A DNA stretch of 64,000 bases from Eoetvoesia sp035555955. GTDB lineage: Bacteria > Pseudomonadota > Gammaproteobacteria > Burkholderiales > Burkholderiaceae_B. Location of the stretch: NCBI RefSeq assembly GCF_035555955.1, contig NZ_DATMGA010000014.1, positions 1 through 64,000 of the forward strand. Reading direction: 5' to 3'. Position 1 is the stretch's first letter. Each line of letters begins with the position of its first letter. Positions 27,803 through 35,768 of the stretch are shown piece after piece. Under the pieces are notes generated by a model. The model searched no databases. It saw only the letters and a program-made list of their open reading frames with translations, and was not told where the DNA came from. A program made the position numbers and the translations under genes.

Positions 27803-28807
27803 CTAGGATCGGGCCGGAGCCGCTGGCGTTGCCGTGCGCTTGCTGCGCAATGCGCGGAATTGTTCGGGAAGGCCGGTGATGCCCTTGGGCATCAGGGCGA
27901 CCAGCGCGATGATGGCCAGGCCGAAGGGCAGATGCCAGTGCGTGGCCAGGTCGCCGAGCAGGGCTTCCGACTGAAAGAGCTCTTGCAGCAGGGTAAGCCC
28001 AGCCGCGCCGACGATGGCGCCCCAAAGCCTGCCCGAACCGCCCAGGATCACCATGAGCAGGACCAGGCCCGATTGTTCCCATGCCAGCAGTTCGGGATTG
28101 ACGAAGCCGTCCTTGACGGCATACAGCACGCCGGCAATGCCGCCCAGGCCGCCGGCGATGACGTAGGCGACCAGCTTGTAGCCCAGCGTGGTGTAGCCCG
28201 CGGCGCGCATGCGCTGCTCGTTGACGCGGATGCCGGTGAGGGCGGCGCCGAAGCGTGAGCGCATGAGCACGGCAAGAAAGCCCCATACCAGCAGCAGGCA
28301 GGCCAGCGTGAACAGGTAGAAGGGGTAGGGCTTGCTGATGTCGAGCAGAACCGTGTCGCCGATGCGCCATTCGGGGCGGAAATACATATAGATGCCGTCC
28401 GTGCCGCCGCCGATCTTGGTGTCGTGGAAAATGTAGTACGCCATCTGCGCGAACGCCAGCGTGACCATGATGAAGTAGATGCCCTTGGTGCGCAGCGACA
28501 GGATGCCCGTTATGGCCGCGAAGATCATGGAGGCCACGACGGCGCAGGGCAGGAGAATGAAGAAATTGCCGGCCCCCGATTCGGGCGACAGCAATGTGGC
28601 CGTATACGCCGAGATGCCGAAAAAGGCGGCGTGCCCCAGGCTGACCAGCCCCGTGCCGCCCACCAGCAATTGCAGGCTCAGGGCGAACAGCGAATAGATC
28701 ATGATCTTGATGGTCAGGCCGATATAGTAGTCATTGGCGACCATGGGCAGTAAGGCAACCAGGCACACAAGCACCAGCAGCAGGGCCGCGCGTAGAGAAA
28801 ATTGCAT
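27803..28807 (-). CDS. livM: Branched-chain-type ABC transporter permease (LivM-like)
   Basis: Inner-membrane permease of the importer, 334 residues with about eight to ten hydrophobic helices and the EAA-like loop RSRFGAALTGIRVNEQRMRAAGY that contacts the ATPase. ATG 28807 (MQFSLRAALLLVLVCLVALLP) is chosen because homology and hydrophobicity begin there; the frame is open to 29227 but upstream residues are not permease-like and overlap livH. Two bases separate it from livH. Confidence 0.9.
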   Translation of the reverse strand: MQFSLRAALLLVLVCLVALLPMVANDYYIGLTIKIMIYSLFALSLQLLVGGTGLVSLGHAAFFGISAYTATLLSPESGAGNFFILLPCAVVASMIFAAITGILSLRTKGIYFIMVTLAFAQMAYYIFHDTKIGGGTDGIYMYFRPEWRIGDTVLLDISKPYPFYLFTLACLLLVWGFLAVLMRSRFGAALTGIRVNEQRMRAAGYTTLGYKLVAYVIAGGLGGIAGVLYAVKDGFVNPELLAWEQSGLVLLMVILGGSGRLWGAIVGAAGLTLLQELFQSEALLGDLATHWHLPFGLAIIALVALMPKGITGLPEQFRALRSKRTATPAAPARS

Positions 28808-28809
28808 AC

Positions 28810-29691
28810 TTAGCCTTGCTTGAAAAGCCCTTCGGGCTTGAACAATAGTATTACCGCCATGAGCAGGTAGACCATGACGCCCGCGGCGGCGGGAAAGAAG
28901 ATTTGCCCGAAGGTGTCGACGAAGCCGACCAGCATGGCGGCAAGGAATGCGCCCTTGATGGAGCCGATGCCGCCGATGACCACGACTACGAAGCAGATGA
29001 TGAGAATGGCATTGCCCATGCCCGGGTAGACCGAGGAAACCGGCGCGGCAATGGCTCCCGCCAGCGCGGCCAGCGCGACGCCCATGGCGAAGACGATGCG
29101 AAAGAGGCGATTGATGTTGATGCCCAGCGAATTGATCATTTCGCGGTTGCTGGCGCCGGCGCGGATCATCATGCCCAGCCGGGTGCGGCTGAGCACCCAG
29201 TACAGCAGCCCGGCCACCAGAATACACACCACCGAGATGAACAGGCGGTAGATGGGGTAGGTCATGACGTCGCTAAGAGGCATGGAGCCCGCCAGCCAGC
29301 TGGGCGGCGCGACGCCGTGCACGTCGTTGTCGATGATGAGGCTGCGAAGTTCTTCGAACACCAGGATGAGCCCATAGGTCATGAGCACTTGCTGCAGGTG
29401 GTCGCGGGTGTAGAGAAAACTGTAGAACGCCCATTCCAGGAAATAGCCCAGCACCGCCGCCAGGACGATGCAGGCCAGGATGGTGACGACGAACCCGCCG
29501 CCCAGGTACTGGGCGACGAGTGGCTGCAGGGCGAAGGCCATATAGGCCCCGATCATATAGAAACTGCCATGCGCCAGGTTGATGATGCCCATGATGCCGA
29601 AGATGAGCGTCAGCCCGCTGGCAACCAGGAACAGCAGCAGCCCGTATTGCACGGCGTTGAGGCACTGGATCAGAAAAATGACCGGGTCCAC
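28810..29691 (-). CDS. livH: Branched-chain-type ABC transporter permease (LivH-like)
   Basis: The partner permease, 293 residues. It starts in typical LivH fashion (FLIQCLNAVQYGLLLFLVASGLTLIFG, then IMGIINLAHGSFYMIGAY). The cytoplasmic loop TRLGMMIRAGASNREMINSLGI is the ATPase-contact segment. It follows the binding-protein gene by 18 bases. Confidence 0.92.
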   Translation of the reverse strand: MDPVIFLIQCLNAVQYGLLLFLVASGLTLIFGIMGIINLAHGSFYMIGAYMAFALQPLVAQYLGGGFVVTILACIVLAAVLGYFLEWAFYSFLYTRDHLQQVLMTYGLILVFEELRSLIIDNDVHGVAPPSWLAGSMPLSDVMTYPIYRLFISVVCILVAGLLYWVLSRTRLGMMIRAGASNREMINSLGININRLFRIVFAMGVALAALAGAIAAPVSSVYPGMGNAILIICFVVVVIGGIGSIKGAFLAAMLVGFVDTFGQIFFPAAAGVMVYLLMAVILLFKPEGLFKQG

Positions 29692-29709
29692 GATATGTCC
29701 TTCCCGGGA

Positions 29710-30867
29710 TTACAGCTTGCAGCCGCGTGCCGGGTCGGCCAGGGCCTTGACGGCGATGCCGATGGACACGTTCTTGTCGCCCTTGGCTTCACGCAGGTAG
29801 AAGTCCTGGATGGGGTTGCCGGCCTTGGACAGCTTGAAGGTGCCGCGCGGGCTGTCGATGGTGGCGCCGCTCATGGCTGCGCGCATGGCTGTCTTCTTGG
29901 TGACGTCGCCCTTGACGGCGTTCAGGCCGGCAGCCAGGATTTGCGCCGCATCGTAGCCCTGGACGGCGTAGACGTCGGGCGGCAGCTCGGGGAAGTTTTT
30001 GGTGTAGTCGGCGCGGAAGGCGTTGTCGCGCGGCGTGTTCAGGCCGTCGGCATAGTGCAGCGTGGTGAGCAGGCCCTGGGCGGCGTCGCCCTCGGCTTCG
30101 AGGATGCCGTCGGTGAGGAAGCCGCTGGCGAGCAGGGGCACGGTCTTGCGCAGGCCGGATGCGGCGTAGTCCTTGACGAACTTGACCGCGCCGCCGCCGG
30201 CGAAGAAGGTGAAGACCACATCAGGCTTGATGGCCGCGATTTCGGTCAGCAGCGGCTGGAATTCCACGTTGGGGAAAGGCAGGGTGAGGTGCTTGACGAC
30301 CTTGCCGCCGTTCTTTTCGAAGGACTCTTTGAAGCCGTCGGTGGATTCTTTGCCGGCCGCGTAGTTCCAGGTAATGGTTACGGCTGTCTTGTAGCCCTTC
30401 TTGGCCGCGACGCCGCCCATGGCGTAGCCGGGCTGCCAGTTGGAGAACGAGCTGCGGAAGATGTTCTTGCTGCACAGTGGGCCGGTGATGGCGTCGGCGC
30501 CGGCGTTGGGGATGATGAGGGTGGTGTCGGAATCTTTGGCGGCCTTGGCCAGAGCCATGGCCACGCCCGAGTGCACGGTGCCCACGAGGATGTCGACGTG
30601 GTCGCGCTTGATGAGGCGATTGGCGTTTTCAGGACCCTTGGACGGGTTGGACTCGTCGTCGACCTTGAAGTATTCGATGTCCTGGCCGGCCAGCTTGCCG
30701 CCTTGTTCCTTGACGTACAGCTTGAACCCGTTTTCGATGGCCTGGCCCAGCTTGGCGTACGTGCCGCTGTAGGGCAGCATGAAGCCGATCTTGACGGTGG
30801 CGGATGCCGTGCCCGCGCTCAGGACGAGCGCCGTTGCGAGGGCGGCGCCGGAAAATACGTGTTTCAT
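29710..30867 (-). CDS. ABC transporter substrate-binding protein (type 1 periplasmic fold)
   Basis: Periplasmic receptor of the importer, 385 residues. A signal peptide (MKHVFSGAALATALVLSAGTASA) precedes the mature start TVKIGFMLPYSGTYAKLG, the usual first strand of LivJ-like proteins. ATG 30867 follows AAGGAG on the reverse strand. The family includes receptors for branched-chain amino acids, amides, urea and aromatic acids. Within this cluster benzoate is the best guess. Confidence 0.9.
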   Translation of the reverse strand: MKHVFSGAALATALVLSAGTASATVKIGFMLPYSGTYAKLGQAIENGFKLYVKEQGGKLAGQDIEYFKVDDESNPSKGPENANRLIKRDHVDILVGTVHSGVAMALAKAAKDSDTTLIIPNAGADAITGPLCSKNIFRSSFSNWQPGYAMGGVAAKKGYKTAVTITWNYAAGKESTDGFKESFEKNGGKVVKHLTLPFPNVEFQPLLTEIAAIKPDVVFTFFAGGGAVKFVKDYAASGLRKTVPLLASGFLTDGILEAEGDAAQGLLTTLHYADGLNTPRDNAFRADYTKNFPELPPDVYAVQGYDAAQILAAGLNAVKGDVTKKTAMRAAMSGATIDSPRGTFKLSKAGNPIQDFYLREAKGDKNVSIGIAVKALADPARGCKL

Positions 30868-30933
30868 GTGTCTACTCCTTGGTTTTATCAAATGGGTACT
30901 GCATGGGATGCGCATTGGCGCGGTTTGGAATTG

Positions 30934-31740
30934 TTATAGGCTTTTGACGAAGCCGGCCACCGCGTCGATGACCGCTTGGGATTGATCCCGGTGCGGCGAG
31001 TGACGGCAGTCGTCAATAATACATAGCCTAGTATGTGTTGCAATCCGTTTAATCCCTTGGATTTGCTCCAGGGTTCCGTATTCGTCGTCCTTGCCCTGGA
31101 TGGCCAGCACCGGGCAGCGGATGCTGCCCAGGAAGGATTCGATGTTCCAGGCGCGGAATTCGGGATCCAGCCAGACGTCGTTCCAGCCCCAGAAGGCCGA
31201 ATCGGGGTCCTGGTGATAGCGCTTCAGCTTTTCGGGCAGGTCGGTGTTGAGGTAGGCCACGCGCGCCTTCGCGATGCTTTCGACGGTGATGTCCTCGACG
31301 AAGATATGCGGGGCCTCGACGATGATGGCCTTGGGCTTGTCCGGATACATGGCGGCGTACAGCAGCGCGATCGAGGCGCCGTCGCTATGGCCCAGGAGTA
31401 TGGGCCGCTCGTCCTGCATGCCCAGGGCTTCCAGCAGCGCCGGCAGGGCGTGCTGCGCCTGTGCATGCATATAGGTGACCGGCCATCTTTCTTCCTTGGG
31501 CCTGGGCGTGCTGGCGCCGTAGCCGTAGCGTGAAAAAACCAGGCCCCGGCAGTCCAGGGCCGCGCACAGTTGCGCGGGCCAGTCCTTCCACATATTGACC
31601 GAGCCCAGTCCTTCGTGCAGGAAGATCAGCAGATCTGCGCCGGTTTTTTCCTCGGAGATGAACTGGCATTCGATATCCATGTCGCGCCCCGACACGTGGA
31701 CGGGAACCAGCCTTGCCGCGATGGTCTGAGCTTGCTGCAT
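30934..31740 (-). CDS. Alpha/beta hydrolase in the box cluster
   Basis: A 268-residue alpha/beta-hydrolase. The nucleophile is S119 in LLGHSDGAS, the oxyanion region is FLHEGLGSVNMWKDWP, the acid is probably in IQGKDDEYG, and the histidine is in DDCRHSPHRDQ near the end. It starts five bases after the bclA stop, so the two are one unit. Some other box clusters carry a putative lactonase or thioesterase in this position; here it may hydrolyse a lactone by-product or a stalled CoA thioester. Substrate not shown by the sequence. Confidence 0.82.
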   Translation of the reverse strand: MQQAQTIAARLVPVHVSGRDMDIECQFISEEKTGADLLIFLHEGLGSVNMWKDWPAQLCAALDCRGLVFSRYGYGASTPRPKEERWPVTYMHAQAQHALPALLEALGMQDERPILLGHSDGASIALLYAAMYPDKPKAIIVEAPHIFVEDITVESIAKARVAYLNTDLPEKLKRYHQDPDSAFWGWNDVWLDPEFRAWNIESFLGSIRCPVLAIQGKDDEYGTLEQIQGIKRIATHTRLCIIDDCRHSPHRDQSQAVIDAVAGFVKSL

Positions 31741-31745
31741 ATCGT

Positions 31746-33299
31746 TCAGCCTTTGTCCAGCATGCGCAGGCGAAAGCGCTGGATCTTGCCGGTGGCGGTT
31801 TTTGGCAGCTCTTCGATGAAGTGTATGGTGCGCGGATACTTGAAGGGCGCCAGTTGCGACTTGACGAAGGCTTGCAGCTCCGTCTGGATGCCGGCGCTGG
31901 GCGTATTGCCCGAGCGCAGCACGACATAGGCCGTGGTCTTGACGAGGCCGTTGGCGTCGGCGGCGCCGATGACGGCGGCTTCCAGCACGGCTTCGTGCTG
32001 GATGAGGATGTTCTCGACTTCGACCGGCGAGACGTACTGGCCGCTGACCTTGATCATGTCGTCGCTGCGGCCGGCGTAGGTGTAGTAGCCATCGGCGTCG
32101 CACACGTATTTGTCGCCGCTTTTCAGCCAGGTGCCGAGGAAGGTGTCGCGCGACTTGGCCCGGTTGTTCCAGTACATGAGCGCCGCGCTGGGGCCTTTGA
32201 TGTACAGGTCGCCGATGGTGCCGGCGGGAACCGGCTCGCCGTGCTCGTCGCGCAGTTCGACTTCGTAGCCGGGCACGGGCGTGCCCGTGGTGCCGTAGCG
32301 CACGCTGCCGGACTGGTTGGAGAGGAAGATGTGCAGCATTTCGGTGGAGCCGATACCGTCCAGGATTTCGCAGCCGAAGTGCTGGGTGAAGCGGTCGCCC
32401 AGATCCTTGGGCAGAGCTTCGCCGGCGGAGGCGCAGACGCGGATCGCCACCTGGTCTTTGGACGGCAGGTCGGGCGAGGCCAGCATGCTGGCGTACAGCG
32501 TGGGAACCCCGCAGTAGACCGTGGGCTTGTGCTGCGTGAGCCGTTTGAAAACCGCAGCCGGCGTGGGGCGTTCGCCCATGAGCACGGTGGTGGCGCCGGC
32601 CGAGAGCGGGAAGGTCAGCCCGTTGCCCAGGCCGTAGGCGAAAAACAGCTTGGCGGCCGAGAAGACGATGTCGTCTTCCCTGACGCCCAGCACGGGCTTG
32701 CCGTAGAGTTCGGCGGTGTACCAGAGGTTGCCGTGGGTGTGCACGACGCCCTTGGGCTGGCCGGTCGAGCCCGACGAGTAAAGCCAGAAGGCGATTTCAT
32801 CGGCCAGGGTGGCGGCGGCCGGAACCGGCGCGGCCTGGGCAAGCAGGGCTTCGAATTCCTGCATGCCTTGCGGCAGGGGCTCGGTGGGCTGCGACACGAC
32901 GATATTCTTGACTTCGTGCTTGGCAAGGGCCAGTCCCGCCTGCAGATTGCCGATCAGGGGCGCCGAGATGAACGCCGCCTGGCAGCGGCTGTGCTCCATG
33001 ATGTAGGCGTAGTCCTCGGGCGTGAGCAGCGTGTTGATGGCGACCGGAACCACGCCCGCGTGCAGGGCGCCCAGGAAGACGACGGGCCAGTCCACCGTGT
33101 CGTGCATCAGCAGCAGGACGCGCTCTTCGCGCCGCACACCCAGCTTTTGCAGCAAACCTGCGAACTGCGCCACGCGCTGTGCCAGCTCGGCATAGGTCAG
33201 GGTGCGCTGGTCGTCGATGTAGGCCAGCTTGCCGGCGCGTCCAGCGTTGATCCCGGTTAGATAGGCCGCGTAATTAAGTACTGCGGGACAGGTTTGCAT
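31746..33299 (-). CDS. bclA: Benzoate-CoA ligase
   Basis: Activates benzoate with ATP and CoA to benzoyl-CoA, the entry step of the box pathway. The 517 residues show the adenylation motif YSSGSTGQPKGVVHTHGN, the DGIGSTEMLHIFLSN stretch characteristic of benzoate-type ligases and the C-terminal LPKTATGKIQRFRLR with the catalytic lysine. ATG 33299 gives the usual short N-terminus (MQTCPAVLNYAAYL); the frame is open to 33419. A terminator-like hairpin separates it from boxD upstream, so it may have its own promoter. Confidence 0.93.
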   Translation of the reverse strand: MQTCPAVLNYAAYLTGINAGRAGKLAYIDDQRTLTYAELAQRVAQFAGLLQKLGVRREERVLLLMHDTVDWPVVFLGALHAGVVPVAINTLLTPEDYAYIMEHSRCQAAFISAPLIGNLQAGLALAKHEVKNIVVSQPTEPLPQGMQEFEALLAQAAPVPAAATLADEIAFWLYSSGSTGQPKGVVHTHGNLWYTAELYGKPVLGVREDDIVFSAAKLFFAYGLGNGLTFPLSAGATTVLMGERPTPAAVFKRLTQHKPTVYCGVPTLYASMLASPDLPSKDQVAIRVCASAGEALPKDLGDRFTQHFGCEILDGIGSTEMLHIFLSNQSGSVRYGTTGTPVPGYEVELRDEHGEPVPAGTIGDLYIKGPSAALMYWNNRAKSRDTFLGTWLKSGDKYVCDADGYYTYAGRSDDMIKVSGQYVSPVEVENILIQHEAVLEAAVIGAADANGLVKTTAYVVLRSGNTPSAGIQTELQAFVKSQLAPFKYPRTIHFIEELPKTATGKIQRFRLRMLDKG

Positions 33300-33364
33300 G
33301 TAAGTCTCCAGATGAGGAACGATGGGTCGTGCGGCTTTGTTTGCCGCCGGGCCGCTCCCAAGGC

Positions 33365-33387
33365 AAAAAGCGCCCCCCTCGGGGGCC
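33365..33387 (-). terminator. Terminator-like hairpin between boxD and bclA
   Basis: A six-base GC stem (GCCCCC/GGGGGC, 33372-33386) with a three-base loop. Read on the minus strand it is followed by GC and then five T (33369 to 33365). It sits just after the boxD stop. A run of seven T on the other side (33392-33398) would also allow termination of plus-strand transcripts. It suggests partial separation of boxD from bclA and the transporter genes. Confidence 0.55.
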
Positions 33388-33396
33388 ATTGTTTTT

Positions 33397-34938
33397 TTAT
33401 GCGCCGGCAAGGCGGTCAAGAATGTCGGGCGAACCTTGTACGGCCGCTGTGCGGTGATAGAACTTGAGCGCGCGCAGGCCCCCCAGTTCTTCGCCGCCGC
33501 CGGCGCGCCCGGGGCCGCCGTGGTTGGATTGCGGCATGGCGTTGCCGTGCCCCGTTTGCGCTTTGGCGACGGCGGAGTCGACGAGATGGACGCGGCCGTG
33601 GCTTTCGGCCAGGCGGGCAGCGGCCAGGGCCATGAACTCGGGATCGTCGCTGTATACGGAGGCTACCAGCGAGCCCATGCCGCGGCGGGCCAGTTCGAAG
33701 GCGTGTTCGGCATCGCGGTAGGGTATGAGGGTGGCGACCGGGCCGAACACCTCGACCTCGTGAACCAGCTTGTGCGTGTCGGGGTTCTTTACGCCGAACA
33801 GCATGGGGGCGACGCAGGCGTTGCCGGCCTGGGCCTGGATGGTGGTTTCCTTGCGGCCGTCGAACAGCACGTCGCTGTGGGCGGCAAGCTGCTCGATGCC
33901 GGAGACGATGGCTTTTTGCTGCTGCAGGCTGACCAGGCTGCCCATGCGGACGTCGGGGTTGCGCGGATCGCCGACGGTAATCGTCTTGAGCTTGGCGGCG
34001 ATGGCGCCGGCCACGGATTCGTAGCGGGCCTCGGGCACGAAGATGCGGCGTATGGCCGTGCATTTCTGGCCGGACTTGATGGTGAGCTCGCGTACGACTT
34101 CGCGCACCAGAAGGTCGGCGGCGGCGTCGTCTTTGTCGGTGCCCAGGATGGCGCTGTTGACGCTGTCGGTTTCGGCGTTGAAGCGCACGCCGTCATGCAG
34201 CAGGCGCGGATGGCCGCGCAGCGTGGCGGCGGTGTCGGCCGAGCCGGTGAACGAAACCATGTCCAGGCCGTTCAAGGCCTCGAGCATGCCTTCGGGCCGG
34301 CCGCAAACGATGTTCAGGGCGCCATCGGGCAGGATGCCGGCCTCGATGACGTCCTTGACCATTTCGTGGGTCAGCCATGCCGTGGCGCTGGCCGGCTTGA
34401 CGACGATGGGAACGCCCGACAGCAGGGCCGGCGCGGCTTTTTCCCAAAGCCCCCAGGCGGGGAAATTGAAGGCATTTATGAGCAGGGCCACGCCGCGCGA
34501 GGGCACGTGGATGTGCTGGCTGGCGAAGACGTTGTCGCGGGCCAGGGACTCGGGTTCTCCGTCCAGGCGCAGATGCCGTCCGGTAATCTTGCCGCCGAGC
34601 TTGGCGTAGTAGGAGAGGGTGTAGACGGCCCCGTCGACGTCCACGGCCGTGTCGTTTTGAACCGTCCCTGAGTTTTGCAGGGAAATGTCGTAGTACTTGT
34701 CGCGATTGTTTTGCAAGACCTGGACGATCTGCTTGAGCAGGTCGGCGCGTTCAGCGTAGCTCAGGGCGCGCAGGGCGGTTCCGCCGTGCTTGCGGGCCCA
34801 GTCGTAGCAGGCCGCCATGTCGAGTCCGTCGGCGCTGACGGTTGCCAGCTCCGTGCCCAGCACCGGGTCATAGAGCGTCGAGCCCGGCCCTTTGCCTTCC
34901 TGCCATTGGCCCTGAGTGTAGTTTGCGAGTTTTGTCAT
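33397..34938 (-). CDS. boxD: 3,4-dehydroadipyl-CoA semialdehyde dehydrogenase
   Basis: Oxidises the ring-cleavage semialdehyde of the box pathway to 3,4-dehydroadipyl-CoA with NADP. The 513 residues are of the PaaZ/BoxD-like aldehyde dehydrogenase type. E256 in FNAETDSVNS and the nucleophile C293 in KSGQKCTAIRR are present, as is the N-terminal YTQGQWQEG. There is no C-terminal MaoC domain as in PaaZ, which fits BoxD. It lies 94 bases after the DUF4863 gene, in the same direction. Confidence 0.93.
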   Translation of the reverse strand: MTKLANYTQGQWQEGKGPGSTLYDPVLGTELATVSADGLDMAACYDWARKHGGTALRALSYAERADLLKQIVQVLQNNRDKYYDISLQNSGTVQNDTAVDVDGAVYTLSYYAKLGGKITGRHLRLDGEPESLARDNVFASQHIHVPSRGVALLINAFNFPAWGLWEKAAPALLSGVPIVVKPASATAWLTHEMVKDVIEAGILPDGALNIVCGRPEGMLEALNGLDMVSFTGSADTAATLRGHPRLLHDGVRFNAETDSVNSAILGTDKDDAAADLLVREVVRELTIKSGQKCTAIRRIFVPEARYESVAGAIAAKLKTITVGDPRNPDVRMGSLVSLQQQKAIVSGIEQLAAHSDVLFDGRKETTIQAQAGNACVAPMLFGVKNPDTHKLVHEVEVFGPVATLIPYRDAEHAFELARRGMGSLVASVYSDDPEFMALAAARLAESHGRVHLVDSAVAKAQTGHGNAMPQSNHGGPGRAGGGEELGGLRALKFYHRTAAVQGSPDILDRLAGA

Positions 34939-35032
34939 GGTGTTTGCTTCGAGTGTTCAATCAAGTTGGAGGCCTGGCGACCGGGCCGCTGCGGACTGCC
35001 GGCGGCATCCGGCCGGGGCGTGCGTGGCGCGG

Positions 35033-35512
35033 CTAGGCTTTGGCCGCGGGCCGGGTGAATTCGATTTTCCCCTGGGGCAAAAGATAAAGAATCAGCGCAT
35101 CGCCGTCGCTGACCGTGGGGCTGTGCGCCGAGTCCGGCCCATAGACCAGCCAGCCGCCGGCGTGTCCGTCGAACTTCGCGTCGCCTTCCAGGGGCATGAT
35201 GAGGTCGATTTCGCCATTGGGGTGGCGGTGGTGCGGGCCTGCAATGTTGTGCATGTGCACGACATCGACCGAATAGCCGTCCAGTTCGTCGCACGGCTTG
35301 ATGACCCGGCCGTAGCGCACGCCGCCGCCTTCGTACTGGCACATCCAGCCTTCTTGCTCTGCGGTTTTACAGGTCTCGAATATGCGGTTGTAGTCGGCGC
35401 CGCCAAAAGGAAACCGCTCGTTCAGCGCCGCCTGCAGCGTTTTATCCAGCGGGCGGCCGTTGATGAACTGGGTGACGGTTTGGATAAGTGATTGAAATGT
35501 TTCGATAGTCAC
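35033..35512 (-). CDS. DUF4863-family (cupin-like) protein of the box cluster
   Basis: A 159-residue protein. Its second half resembles a cupin: GPHHRHPNGEID (metal-binding His/Glu motif) followed by GGWLVYGPDSAHSPTV (second motif). I recall this family (DUF4863) being linked to p-hydroxylaminobenzoate lyase (PnbB), but a role in benzoate breakdown has not been shown to my knowledge. A GTG at 35512 is chosen because conservation begins at TIETFQSLIQTVT; the frame is open to 35572. First gene of the minus-strand unit leading into boxD. Confidence 0.75.
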   Translation of the reverse strand: MTIETFQSLIQTVTQFINGRPLDKTLQAALNERFPFGGADYNRIFETCKTAEQEGWMCQYEGGGVRYGRVIKPCDELDGYSVDVVHMHNIAGPHHRHPNGEIDLIMPLEGDAKFDGHAGGWLVYGPDSAHSPTVSDGDALILYLLPQGKIEFTRPAAKA

Positions 35513-35725
35513 GGCGATTTGTCCTGTGTCCCGGTTTGCGCCCGGCGGGGGCGGCGCGCATGCCTTGGGCACGTTTGCGGCGGTTGCCTTTCTGCGGGCG
35601 CGTGCGTGGAGGGACGTATGCTGCTATCGTTTGCCTCGCTCCGGACGATGGATCGCAGGTAGCACCTGTTTAAGTAAAAACTTGTCAGCGAACCTGAAAA
35701 TTAGTTGTTTTCTTTCCGATAGTCA

Positions 35726-35739
35726 AGCATTATAATGCA
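35726..35739. promoter_or_regulatory. Possible BoxR site over the boxR -10 box
   Basis: AGCA-N6-TGCA: the spacing is the same as in the two boxC operators, with one mismatch in the first half. It contains the 12-base palindrome GCATTATAATGC (35727-35738) and overlaps the TATAAT at 35731-35736. Because of the palindrome, TATAAT is also present on the minus strand (35729-35734). Autoregulation of boxR, and perhaps control of the divergent DUF4863-boxD unit, is inferred. Confidence 0.5.
35731..35736 (+). promoter_or_regulatory. Candidate -10 box of the boxR promoter
   Basis: A perfect TATAAT lies 32 bases before the boxR GTG. No -35 with standard spacing is obvious (TTGTTT at 35705-35710 is 20 bases away), so the promoter may be weak or activator-dependent. 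AAGGG at 35755-35759 serves as ribosome-binding site for the GTG at 35769. Confidence 0.5.
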
Positions 35740-35768
35740 TGTCAGGCCGAATTTAAGGGTTTTCTTTA

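Noticed and set aside
28903..30939. A 678-codon open frame on the plus strand
   Set aside because: Antisense to the LivH and substrate-binding-protein genes, with biased composition and no recognisable motif.
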